NCBI GenBank assembly: GCA_963775835.1 | Contig: CAVZKV010000013.1 | Span: 186,001 to 250,000 of the forward strand | Reading direction: 5' to 3' | Origin: AWTP1-13 sp963775835 | GTDB lineage: Bacteria; Pseudomonadota; Alphaproteobacteria; Rhizobiales; Hyphomicrobiaceae | Length of the DNA: 64,000 bases | Shown: piece by piece, positions 1 to 8,470 of the stretch | Layout: the number at the start of each line of letters is the position of its first letter | Numbering within the stretch: position 1 is the first letter of the stretch | The notes under the pieces: generated by a model | The model's input: the letters and a program-made list of their open reading frames with translations, nothing else | The model's database searches: none | Told to the model about the DNA's origin: nothing | Translations under genes and position numbers: made by a program

Positions 1-566
1 CGAATTGCCAAGGTGTGCAGGAGAGCGGAGGCGATCTCCGCGAGCGTGCGGGGGTTGGCCGTTGCCGGCAGCTCACCCTGCTCGACGGCTCGCGCGATGC
101 GACGCTCGAACTCCTTGTCGATCCTGCGCAAGCCACCTTCGAAGGCGGCGCGGATGCGAGGTTCGCTGACGGACTCGACCGCCGCAGTGCTGATACCGAA
201 ACAACCCCGCGGCGCGCCGCTCGGCGGAAAATAAAGGGATAGCGCGGAATCGTAGATGCGCATCAGCGCTTGAGCGAGCGGCTCGTCGCGGGACAACAGC
301 GCGCGCATTGCTGCAAGGGCCTGGTCCCAATAGCTCTCGAGCGCCTTGAGATAGAGGGCCTGCTTGTCGCCGAAGGCCGCATAGAGGCTGGGTCGGTTCA
401 TGCCCATGGCGGCGCCCAGGTCGTCGAGCGACGTGCCCGAGTAGCCGTGGGTCCAGAACGCCTCGAGCGCCTGGCGCAAGGCCAGCTCGGGATCGTAGTT
501 GCGCGGGCGACCGCGGGGTCGCTTGCTCGAGGCCACGCCGGCCGCTTCCGCTTTTTTTTGTACCAT
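1..566 (-). CDS. TetR/AcrR-family transcriptional regulator, 3'-truncated by the window edge
   Basis: About 188 residues are visible and the frame is still open at base 1, so the C-terminus lies outside the window. The protein starts MVQKKAEAAG at the ATG ending at 566. A basic KRPRGRPRNYDPELAL segment leads into a TetR helix-turn-helix (GTSLDDLGAAMGMNRPSLYAAFGDKQALY, roughly residues 35-65). The later part reads like the ligand domain of the YerO/AcrR type (CFGISTAAVESVSEPRIRAAF). It is divergent from the glutathione S-transferase at 646, with only about 80 bp between them, so it most likely represses that gene and itself in response to an electrophilic or xenobiotic ligand. The family is secure; the ligand is unknown. 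Confidence 0.88.
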   Translation of the reverse strand, partial: MVQKKAEAAGVASSKRPRGRPRNYDPELALRQALEAFWTHGYSGTSLDDLGAAMGMNRPSLYAAFGDKQALYLKALESYWDQALAAMRALLSRDEPLAQALMRIYDSALSLYFPPSGAPRGCFGISTAAVESVSEPRIRAAFEGGLRRIDKEFERRIARAVEQGELPATANPRTLAEIASALLHTLAI

Positions 567-580
567 TTCGCAATTAAATC

Positions 581-609
581 TTGACTGTTGCGCCTATCGG
601 AATTTAAAT
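581..609 (+). promoter_or_regulatory. Sigma-70-like promoter of the glutathione S-transferase
   Basis: TTGACT (581-586) and TTAAAT (604-609) are separated by 17 bp and lie 37 bp upstream of the ATG at 646. The spacing is optimal and the -35 matches consensus at five of six positions. The site sits in the short TetR/GST divergent spacer, where a TetR operator would be expected, but I see no clean long palindrome there. Confidence 0.5.
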
Positions 610-645
610 GCGCTCCAGTACAAAAACAAGCGTTTGGAGACTGGC

Positions 646-1281
646 ATGGACCTCTACTTCTCCCCGTTGGCATGCTCGATGGCCTCACGCATTGCCCTAT
701 ACGAGGCGGGCGCGGCCGCGAATTTCATCGAGGTTGATCCAAAGTCGAAGCGCACGCGCGACGGCGTTGACTATAGGACCGTCAATCCGCTGGGTCTGGT
801 CCCGGCGCTGCGCACCGACGGCGGCACGGTCCTCTTCGAAAATGCGGCGATCTTGCAGTTCATTGCCGACCGGCATTCCGCGGCGGGGTTGGCACCAGGC
901 GATGGCCTGCTTCGCGCCCAATTGCAGCAATGGCTGTCATTTATCGGCACGGAGCTGCACAAGGCGCTGTTCATACCTCTGTTCGACAAGGCCCTGGCCG
1001 ATATCACCAAGGCAAAGGTGCTGGAGACCGGCGGCCGGCGCTTGGCCTATCTCGACCACCACCTGGCGGAACGCGAGTTCCTGCTCGATCACTTCAGTGT
1101 GGCTGACGCCTACCTGTTGACGGTCTTGAACTGGAACATCGCGACGCCCGTGGACTTGCGGTCGTGGCCATCGGTTGAGAGTTACTATGGCCGCATGAAG
1201 GAGCGGCCGGCGATCGCGCGCGCGCTCAAAGAAGAGTTTGCGCTTTACGCCGAGGAGCAGAAGCGCCACAAGGCGGCGTGA
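646..1281 (+). CDS. Glutathione S-transferase family protein
   Basis: A 211-residue cytosolic GST, which would conjugate glutathione to electrophiles. The N-terminal thioredoxin-like half starts MDLYFSPLACSMASRIALYEAG and carries the NPLGLVPAL cis-Pro loop and the LFENAAILQFIAD glutathione-binding Glu/Asn-Ala (normally ES) motif. The all-alpha C-terminal domain includes FSVADAYLLTVLNW, the usual N-capping box. The ATG at 646 was chosen because the GST fold begins there, although the frame is open further upstream. The layout resembles rhizobial GstA/beta-class proteins. It is divergent from a TetR regulator, which suggests ligand-induced detoxification. The substrate cannot be read from the sequence. 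Confidence 0.92.
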   Translation: MDLYFSPLACSMASRIALYEAGAAANFIEVDPKSKRTRDGVDYRTVNPLGLVPALRTDGGTVLFENAAILQFIADRHSAAGLAPGDGLLRAQLQQWLSFIGTELHKALFIPLFDKALADITKAKVLETGGRRLAYLDHHLAEREFLLDHFSVADAYLLTVLNWNIATPVDLRSWPSVESYYGRMKERPAIARALKEEFALYAEEQKRHKAA

Positions 1282-1448
1282 GGGGCGGCGTGAGCCTCGC
1301 CTGCTTCTGCGAACCGCCTTTGGAGATTGATCAGGGCCGGTGTTTTCTTTGACCGCGGCGGCCGGCCGCGGTTGCCCGGGAGAGACCGCAAAACTATGCT
1401 GTCGAAGTCGCCCTGGCGGCAGCAAACGCAAAAGATCGGGGATCGCCT

Positions 1449-1931
1449 ATGGAAGGTGGTTGCACCTGTGGGCAACTGCGGTATCGCTTGCACGGAACGC
1501 CGCTGATCGTTCATGCCTGTCATTGTCGTTGGTGTCAGCGGGAGACGGGGACGGCGCACGCACTCAACGCCCTCTACGAGGCGGATCGCGTCGTTCACAT
1601 CGCTGGTGAGGCCGCGATTATCGACACGCCGTCGGCCAGCGGGGGCGGCCAGAAGGTCGCGCGCTGTCCGGCCTGCAAGGTTGCCATCTGGAGCAACTAC
1701 CCCCAGGCGGGCGCGGCCGTGCGCTTCGTGCGCGTCGGCACGCTGGATGAACCGGATCGGTGTCCCCCGGACATCCATATCTTCACCTCATCGAAGCAAC
1801 CCTGGGTCGTTCTGGCGCCGGGCGCGCGGGCGGTTCCCGAGTTTTACGATCTCGACACGGTGTGGTCTACGGAGAGCCTCGAGCGCCGGAAGATCCTGCG
1901 CGAGCGCCGGCAGGCCCATCGCCAAAGCTAG
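1449..1931 (+). CDS. GFA family protein (glutathione-dependent formaldehyde-activating enzyme-like, CENP-V fold)
   Basis: A 160-residue zinc protein. It shows the GFA cysteine pattern: GGCTCGQLRYRL near the N-terminus, CHCRWCQRETG at about residues 24-34, and CPACKVAIWS at about 76-85, which supply the structural and catalytic zinc ligands. Despite the family name, most members are not proven formaldehyde enzymes, so the substrate is open. It lies about 170 bp after the GST gene on the same strand, and co-transcription for thiol-adduct chemistry is possible but not shown. The ATG at 1449 gives a normal family length. Confidence 0.9.
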   Translation: MEGGCTCGQLRYRLHGTPLIVHACHCRWCQRETGTAHALNALYEADRVVHIAGEAAIIDTPSASGGGQKVARCPACKVAIWSNYPQAGAAVRFVRVGTLDEPDRCPPDIHIFTSSKQPWVVLAPGARAVPEFYDLDTVWSTESLERRKILRERRQAHRQS

Positions 1932-2024
1932 AGGTGACGCGTTCGGCTCTCGGCTAATGGGCCCAGCCAACTTGGCGCGGAGCTGATTCACCCGCAGGCA
2001 GCGTGCGGACATTGCTGCTGGCCC

Positions 2025-4250
2025 CTACGAGTAGGCATGAGCAATGGCCAGCCGTGAGCCATGGCCGATTTCGATCGGCAGCACAGCATGCACGATCGTG
2101 CGCGCCGACCGGCTTCGGATATCGAGCTTGCCACCGAATTGGCGCGCCCGGGCGGTCATGCCCGCAATGCCGACGCCCGTCGGCAGCACGCCGCCATTGC
2201 CTTGATTTTTGGGATGCAAGCCGCGGCCGTCATCCGTAATGACGACATGAAGCCGATTGGCAAGGCGCCTCAGATTGACCGTCGCCCGGGAGGCGGCAGC
2301 GTGTCGGTGCACATTGGCCAATGATTCCTGAATAATCCGCAGCAGCGACTGCTGCAGCGTCTCCGACAGCTCAGCGCCAATGTTGCTGGCTCGCAACGTG
2401 ACATTGAGCCCCGTGCGTTGGCTGAAGCCCTGAATGTAGCGATCAAGCGTGGCGATGAGGTCACCATTTGCAAGTTCTTGCGGATAGAGCAGATAGCTGA
2501 AGGAGCGGACCTCCTTCATGGCTTGGTCCAACAAGCTTTCCATATCCGAGCAAATGGCGGCGGCCTTCGAGCCTTTTGCCCCCTGCAACGCCAGCAAGTT
2601 GAGGCTGATCGCCGCCAGGTGCTGGGCGGTGGAATCATGAAGCTCGCGTGCAATGCGCTGCCGTTCCTCATCCTGAATGCTCAAGACGCGCTTTGAGAGT
2701 TCCTTGGCTTCCAGTTGCGCCTGTTTGTAGGCCGTAATGTCGCGGAAGATGCCGCTGACGCGAATGGGCGTGCCGGTATCGCCAACGGTGCTCTGGCCCC
2801 GCGCCTGAACCCAAGCTAATTCGCCGTTTGTCCGAACCACACGGAACTCGCTGACGCCACCGGCACGCGTGCCATGAGTGACCGCGCGCATCGACGCGGC
2901 CGCGACCTGCCGGTCTTCCGGGTGCACTTTATCGACCAGCATATCGGCGCTCAGCGGGCCATGCGGAGGTAGCCCAAACAGGGAGCGGCAGTGCTCGGAA
3001 CACCAAAGGCGATGGCTTGCGACATCGTAGTGCCACAGGCCAAGGCCGGCCGATGCGGCGGCGAAGTTGAGGCGTTCTTCGCTTTGTCTCAGGTGAGCTT
3101 CGGCCCTCCTGCGGCGGTGGATTTGCACCAGCAGCACGCCGACGATGACAATCAGACCGGCAAAGGTCGCGATCGCCTCGAGCACCGTGCCGCGGTGACT
3201 TTCCCACAGCGTCGCCCGCTTGAACATCACGGAGGTATCCGGGGGTAGCCTGCTCGCGGGCAGCCCCCAACGCTCGAGCTGCCTGGCGTCGACCCTGAAG
3301 GTCTGGCTGACGCTCAGTTGTGGCGCGATCGTCTTGGGGTCCTCGCCGTCGAGAATTCTGAGTATAAGGGCACCCGTTTGAATTCCGACCTCCTCAAAGG
3401 TGTCCGAATACGTCCCGACAAAGCCCTTGCCGACAAGTCGTGCGTAGGGAGCGTAGGCCGGCGCGCTCGCCGCCATCGCCACTTGCTCGGCGATATCGCC
3501 GGGCACGAAGTTTTCGCCGGCGCCGTCGCGAAAAATGCTGAGCACGATCAGGATGGTATCGGGGGACAGCTTGCCGACTTGGCTGAAAAGATCCTCGCGC
3601 AATAAACCGACGAGGTAGCGGACCTCCAGGTCTCGCTGCAATTCGAGCTGACGGCGCGCGATCTCGACCCAGCGCAAGTCGAACGGTGCTGCGCCTGCAA
3701 CCACGACTAGGTGCCGTGCGGCCGGTTGCAGCCGGCGAGCGATCTCAACCGTCCTTGTAACATCGAACTCGCTGACGACGCCCGTCACATCGGGCGGGCG
3801 CTCGATTGCGCTCAACGTGTTTGGCGAGGTGCAGCAGAACACGATCGGCACCCCCGGCGCCAATTGGGGGCGGTTTTCTACGGCGATGCGCAAAGAATCG
3901 GGGCCCAGGGCGACAATCGCATCCAGGTTTGTGTCGGCGTACTTTTCCGAAAGGTAGCGGACGACGCGCTGTCGATGCGCTTCGTTCGGGAAGCGGGAGA
4001 GATCGAGAAATTCGCGAAAGGTTTGAACCTTCAAGGAGCTCCGGCCGGCTAGCTTTTTGCGGATACCCTCGCTGACGTTGGAGACGGCTGGGATGTCGCT
4101 GTCGGGGTAGAGAACCAGCAAGCGTCGCTCTGGCTGCTGTCCGGCCGCGGGCAGGATGGCGGTAAACGCCGCAAGCAGAAAGGCCGGGCTCCAACCAAAG
4201 TTGAAGCGGGGGAACCAGTGACGCCATTGCCGGCCAGTTCGCATTGCCAT
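2025..4250 (-). CDS. Membrane sensor histidine kinase (ABC-substrate-binding-like sensor, PAS, HisKA_3, HATPase)
   Basis: A 741-residue kinase. Residues 1-40 look like a signal or first membrane segment (FLLAAFTAILPAAGQQP). Residues 45-330 resemble the periplasmic ABC_sub_bind fold seen in some sensors (LLVLYPDSDIPAVSNV, VALGPDSLRIAVENRP). A transmembrane helix follows at about 365-385 (AGLIVIVGVLLVQIHRRRRA), then a PAS/PAC module (FRDITAYKQAQLEAKEL). The NarL/UhpB-type dimerisation box has the phospho-acceptor His near residue 538 (RIARELHDSTAQHLA). The ATPase has ESLANVHRHA, DDGRG and GVGIAGM. No response regulator lies beside it, so it is an orphan kinase in this window. Its cognate regulator should be LuxR-type. 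Confidence 0.93.
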   Translation of the reverse strand: MAMRTGRQWRHWFPRFNFGWSPAFLLAAFTAILPAAGQQPERRLLVLYPDSDIPAVSNVSEGIRKKLAGRSSLKVQTFREFLDLSRFPNEAHRQRVVRYLSEKYADTNLDAIVALGPDSLRIAVENRPQLAPGVPIVFCCTSPNTLSAIERPPDVTGVVSEFDVTRTVEIARRLQPAARHLVVVAGAAPFDLRWVEIARRQLELQRDLEVRYLVGLLREDLFSQVGKLSPDTILIVLSIFRDGAGENFVPGDIAEQVAMAASAPAYAPYARLVGKGFVGTYSDTFEEVGIQTGALILRILDGEDPKTIAPQLSVSQTFRVDARQLERWGLPASRLPPDTSVMFKRATLWESHRGTVLEAIATFAGLIVIVGVLLVQIHRRRRAEAHLRQSEERLNFAAASAGLGLWHYDVASHRLWCSEHCRSLFGLPPHGPLSADMLVDKVHPEDRQVAAASMRAVTHGTRAGGVSEFRVVRTNGELAWVQARGQSTVGDTGTPIRVSGIFRDITAYKQAQLEAKELSKRVLSIQDEERQRIARELHDSTAQHLAAISLNLLALQGAKGSKAAAICSDMESLLDQAMKEVRSFSYLLYPQELANGDLIATLDRYIQGFSQRTGLNVTLRASNIGAELSETLQQSLLRIIQESLANVHRHAAASRATVNLRRLANRLHVVITDDGRGLHPKNQGNGGVLPTGVGIAGMTARARQFGGKLDIRSRSARTIVHAVLPIEIGHGSRLAIAHAYS

Positions 4251-4260
4251 TGCCTAAGTC

Positions 4261-4312
4261 TGGGCCCCAGGTGTGGGCCCCGTGTGTGGGCCCCAAGTGT
4301 GGGCCTAACTCC
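4261..4312. repeat. 13-bp tandem repeat, four copies
   Basis: Consecutive 13-bp units TGGGCCCCAGGTG, TGGGCCCCGTGTG, TGGGCCCCAAGTG and TGGGCCTAACTCC. The first three differ only at positions 9-11; the fourth is decayed. Each of the first three units contains the palindrome GGGCCC. The array starts 11 bp upstream of the start codon of the sensor kinase, so it lies in its leader or promoter region. Confidence 0.85.
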
Positions 4313-4779
4313 GGGGCCTAAATCGGGGTAAGTCTGCACGGCAGCGTTCATGAAAGGGTTGTTTGAGCGAAATCTCCCGATGAGATATCGGTTAACGAGG
4401 GCTTATTGCGGGCCACGAAGCCGGTAGAAACCCTGAAATGGAAACGCGGCGAGTCCTGAGCGACATCGCAATCGAACAAGGGAGGGGACAACAAAGCGGG
4501 CGGTCGAAGGCGAGACCCAGATCGCCGAACGGCACTGTGTTGATTGCTCGCCAGCCTCTTCGGGCGCGCGTCGAACCTAAAGGCCACCCCCAGCCGGGAT
4601 GCGTCCGGACTGGCAAACCGCAGCGGCAAAGCTGTCGCAGCGGCCAGTTGCAGCCCAGCGGCCGATTTCGGTCGGGTCTCCCGTGCAGGCAGCCGAAACC
4701 GCCGGCAGCCAACGCATGCTACCGGCGGTCCACACACTCAAGCGTCAAGGCGCAAACTGGGGGCCTGTAGACCCTTGCG
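4313..4779. other. Intergenic region without a supportable gene
   Basis: Open frames on both strands here are Arg/Pro/Ser-rich with no domain, signal peptide or credible ribosome binding site. I see no RNA gene. It separates two minus-strand genes, so it should hold the promoter of the kinase at 2025-4250. Confidence 0.5.
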
Positions 4780-5088
4780 CTATGGCTTCTTCGCGCCGGG
4801 TGGGGCGAAGGCGCCGCTGCTGAAGATGTCAGAGGCCCTGGCATAGTGCGACGCGTCGAGCTGCTTGAAGAAGTTTCCGGCCGTGAACCGTTCGTCGCCT
4901 GACATGCAACTGTCAAAGACCCTGAGCGTGGTGCGGTTCAGGTCGACCATCTGCTCGGGGGTTAGTCGCGCGAACGCCTCGCGGTCGAGGTTGGTCCAAA
5001 AAGCTTTATATTCGTTGGCGCAGTCGGCTGCTAGCGCAGGTGCGCTAAGCGCGCCGGCGGCTAGAAAGGCAAGCAAAAGACGTTTCAT
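4780..5088 (-). CDS. Small secreted protein of unknown function
   Basis: 102 residues. A clear signal peptide, MKRLLLAFLAAGALSAPALA, is followed by a compact mature domain with two cysteines (ADCANEYKAFW and VFDSCMSGDER) that could form a disulphide. The internal ATG at 5088 was chosen over longer starts because it begins the signal peptide and has GAGGAG five bases upstream. The protein should be periplasmic. I recognise no family, and neighbours give no functional hint. Confidence 0.75.
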   Translation of the reverse strand: MKRLLLAFLAAGALSAPALAADCANEYKAFWTNLDREAFARLTPEQMVDLNRTTLRVFDSCMSGDERFTAGNFFKQLDASHYARASDIFSSGAFAPPGAKKP

Positions 5089-5637
5089 ATTGCTCCTCGC
5101 GGGCACAATTGACACTGCGCAGCACTGTCGCCGCATTCGGTCCTGCCACATATCCGGGGAAACCACGAAGATGACGTACGGTAACATACTGCTGCAGCCC
5201 CAATTGCAAGCGTATCTTTTGCCGGGCGGGGGTGGGCTTCGGCTCGGTGATGTCAAGGCTTGGCTCGACCCAAGAAGGACCCAAGAAGACACCGGCCACA
5301 GGGCTGGCTCAACCCGGGCCTTCCACCAACTCAGCTGCGTCGCTCCTGCCGTGCGTGCCTTGCCCTTGAGGCCGTCCGGTCCTGGCGTTCGACAGGGACG
5401 GAGGCGGCTGGCATCCGCAACGATGTACCGCCGACTTCCCGGCACCGCCTGCGTCCGCCATCGGGATTGTGAGGGTCACTCTGCCGCGCCGGCGTTGGGT
5501 CTGAGCCGGCGGTTGAGCGGTCGACGTGGCGCTTTGGTCCGACGCCAAGGCGGTCGGGCGGCAACGACCGCGGCTCCGATACGCGCTGCCCTTGGACAGG
5601 GCCACAGCCTCATATCCGATCAGCAAGGGAGACACGC
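5089..5637. other. Intergenic region between divergent genes
   Basis: No convincing coding frame is present. The longer frames lack domains and have shadow-type composition. The region must contain the promoters of the secreted-protein gene (minus) and the oxidoreductase (plus). A short direct repeat of ACCCAAGAAG occurs at about 5270-5287. Confidence 0.45.
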
Positions 5638-6615
5638 GTGACCAACGAACGGGGCGCCCTCGTCCTCGGCGCCACAGGGGGCATCGGCGGCGAGGTGGCC
5701 AGGCTGTTGCTTGCAAGCGGATGGCGCGTGCGCGCACTCAATCGCAAACCCGACGACCTGGCCGCGGCGAACCGAACCTCTGGGGTGGTCTGGGTGCAAG
5801 GTGACGCCATGTCTGCCGCCGATGTCGCCGCCGCTGCCTCCGGTCAATCCGTCATCGTGCATGCCGTGAACCCGCCCGGCTACCGAAACTGGGGCAAGCT
5901 GGTGCTGCCGATGCTGGACAACACCATCGCCGCCGCGCGGGCCAATGACGCACGGATTGTGCTGCCCGGTACCGTCTACAATTTCGGACCGGACGCGCTG
6001 CCCAATCCGCACGAGGACTCCCCGCAAAACCCTGTCACCGTCAAGGGGCGAATCCGCGCCGAGATGGAGCGGCGCCTGCGCACGGCAGCAGCGGCGGGTG
6101 CCAAGGTCTTGATCGTTCGCGCCGGCGATTATTTCGGGCCGAGCGCCGCCAATAACTGGTTCTCGCAAGCGCTCGTGAAGCCGGGAAAGCCTGTTACGAA
6201 AATTTCCTATCCGGGCGTGCATGGCGTTGGTCACCAATGGGCATACCTTCCCGATGTGGCGACGACAATGGTCCGCCTCCTGGAAAAATCCGATGGGCTT
6301 GACGCCTTTGCCGTCTTCCATATGACGGGCCATTGGGACGCGGACGGCACCGAAATGATCGATGCCATCCGCAGGACTGCCGGCAATGCAAACATCAAGG
6401 TCGCTGCCATGCCCTGGGGTGTGATGCGGTTGCTATCACCCGTCGTCCCGTTGTTTCGGGAGCTTGCGGAAATGCGCTATCTGTGGCGCATACCCGTGCG
6501 GATGAACAACAAGCGTCTTGAGTCCGTGCTGGGTGCCGAGCCGCATACGCCGCTGGAGGCCGCCGTGCGTAGCACTTTGATCGGGCTCGGGTGTCTGGCC
6601 GCGAAGAAGCCGTGA
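5638..6615 (+). CDS. NAD(P)-dependent oxidoreductase / epimerase of the atypical SDR type
   Basis: 325 residues with an N-terminal Rossmann fold (GALVLGATGGIGGEVARLLL, the TGxxGxxG motif). It continues with the extended/atypical SDR features VIVHAVNPPGYRNW, a catalytic-region YNFGPDALPN and RAGDYFGP. This is the pattern of NAD-dependent epimerase/NmrA-like proteins that act on nucleotide-sugar-like or quinone substrates; no specific substrate can be assigned. The GTG at 5638 is preferred because AAGGGAG lies eight bases upstream and the Rossmann strand follows directly. It stands alone. Confidence 0.9.
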   Translation: MTNERGALVLGATGGIGGEVARLLLASGWRVRALNRKPDDLAAANRTSGVVWVQGDAMSAADVAAAASGQSVIVHAVNPPGYRNWGKLVLPMLDNTIAAARANDARIVLPGTVYNFGPDALPNPHEDSPQNPVTVKGRIRAEMERRLRTAAAAGAKVLIVRAGDYFGPSAANNWFSQALVKPGKPVTKISYPGVHGVGHQWAYLPDVATTMVRLLEKSDGLDAFAVFHMTGHWDADGTEMIDAIRRTAGNANIKVAAMPWGVMRLLSPVVPLFRELAEMRYLWRIPVRMNNKRLESVLGAEPHTPLEAAVRSTLIGLGCLAAKKP

Positions 6616-6948
6616 CCCTGCCGGCGAGCTTGGGTCTGGCCCTTGCTCCTCGCCCATAAGCGCTGGGCCATTGCGTGAGCGTTTGGGGATCGCTCGCCGT
6701 CACCGGCCGTGGCGCTCGGGCTAAGCCTTCCCCCGACCGGGGAGAGGATAGAGGCGCACGCCGCCGCGGAGAGGGCGGTCATACCATGAGTGATCCCACC
6801 GATTAGGTGATTGCCGGGGGGCTATCGCGCGCGAGGGGCACAAGCGCTGCCGGAAGAGGATTTTCCGGGTTTCGCCCGATGCCCCATCGTGGCGGAAAGA
6901 TTTAAGGGGATAGCGCGCGCCAATGCGGGCAGCAGCTTGGGGGTGGTG

Positions 6949-8201
6949 ATGACCAGGCGGGGTTTGTTGGTTGCTTTCTGGGGATTTGCTGCAAGTGCTG
7001 CGATGCTTGCCTTCTCCCTCGTCGTCGGGTCGAGCCGGTCCGCGGCAGAGCCCATCGTGCTGGCGCCCGACGAGCGGGCGCTGATCGAGCAGGTCGGCAA
7101 ATCCATTGCCTCCGACAAGGTGCAATTCGGCAAGGCGCCGGGCGACCCCCTTGGAGCTGAGATTGTGCTACCATTCCGGGACGGTAGCATTAGCTTGGTG
7201 CGAACGAGCTCCTTCGTCCGCGAGGACGGCAGCATTTCCTGGCGAGGTATCGTCAAGGAGACCGGCGAGCGAGCCGCGCTCATGGTCTGGGGCAACGCGG
7301 TTCTGGCCGGGTATTTCGCCTATGACGGCACCATCTTCGCCATTGAGAATTTGGGCGGCGGCTTGCAAGCCTTCGCGGAAGTAGGGCGGGAAAGGTATTG
7401 CCCGACCATCCGTCTCCGACGGCCGCCCGCGACAATGCCCCAATGCCGAGCCGGAAACGAGCAGGCAAGCCGCGCGTCAGTCCCCGCGAGCCCACCGTCG
7501 CAGCTTTTGCCGATCCCGATCGGCAAGCGCTGGAAGCAAAGAACATCACCATCGATGTTATGATGTTCTATACCCCGAACGTGGCCCGCCGCTACGTGCG
7601 CGACCCTGCCGACTTGCTGGCGGTCGCAATTGACGAGACCAATGAGACCTTCAGGAATAGTGGCCTCGGCAATATCAAACTGCGGCTCGTGCATACGCAG
7701 CCCATCAACTATGACGGCTCGGAGGATGATCAGTTCGCCCATCTTTATACCATGGTTGATGGGCTTGGACCGTTCAGGGACGTGAAGAGGTTGCGCAACG
7801 AGAAGCGCGCGGACATTGTTGGGTTGGTGATTGACAATCCCAGGGGTTGCGGACTGTCGACACGGATAGGTCCTGAGTCCGACGAAGCCTACTTCGTCGT
7901 GCATCACGCCTGCGTCACCGTCTCCATGTCGATCGCCCACGAGATCGGACACATCCTAGGGATTCGGCACGATCGCGCGACCGACGCCAGTAACCTGCCG
8001 GTTGCCTATGGGCACGGCTATGTCAATGGCGGCAAGTGGCGCGACATCATGAGTTACAATGAAAGCTGCGGTGGCTGCCCGCGCATACCCTTCTGGTCAA
8101 ATCCGAGGATCCTGTACCAGGGCGAACCAACGGGCACCGTGGCGGCCGATAGCGCCAGGGTCATTCTCGAAATGGCCGAGCGCGTTTCGAGGTTTAGATA
8201 A
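6949..8201 (+). CDS. Reprolysin-like zinc metalloprotease, copy A, interrupted by one frameshift
   Basis: The first frame (ATG 6949) encodes a signal peptide (MTRRGLLVAFWGFAASAAML) and a propeptide-like segment up to about 7395. The second frame, open from about 7396 to 8201, carries the catalytic domain: HEIGHILGIRHD (the HExxHxxGxxHD zinc site of metzincins) and the downstream Met-turn IMSY. The missing base is inferred by alignment with the intact paralogue at 61803-63461: there EMDPRQMPPDH runs in one frame, here EVGRER is followed one base short by LPDH. Cysteines CGGC after the Met-turn are conserved. Copy A also lacks about 130 N-terminal residues found in copy B. It is probably a secreted endopeptidase, if functional. 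Confidence 0.8.
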
Positions 8202-8229
8202 GGTGCGCCCCCGCGGCAACTGCAAGCTT

Positions 8230-8256
8230 GTGCCCGCCAGGAGCCTGGGCGGGCAC
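8230..8256 (+). terminator. GC-rich hairpin after metalloprotease copy A
   Basis: A perfect 9-bp stem, GTGCCCGCC / GGCGGGCAC, with a 9-nt loop starts 29 bp past the stop codon. There is no T-run, so it may be a weak or Rho-assisted terminator. Confidence 0.4.
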
Positions 8257-8470
8257 CGGCCGCGCCATGATGACGCGGTCGGCCCGAGCGCGGGAGAGGC
8301 ACGGCCACGGGACCATTGTTCGGGAAACTGGTCGGGGTGGAAGCGGTCGGGCCATGCCGGCAAATGATCGCTGTTCTGGCGAGGTTAACTAAGAAGGGTG
8401 CGGTCATCTTGCGGACGTCGCGCAATGGGCTTTTGGCCGTGGTTCTGCGCGAAGTGGGCGGGGACACCTC

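Noticed and set aside
7388..7394. GGGAAAG heptamer as a programmed -1 frameshift site in metalloprotease A
   Set aside because: The heptamer is not in the phase required by the upstream reading frame (codons are CGG GAA AGG), so it cannot serve as a canonical slippery site there.
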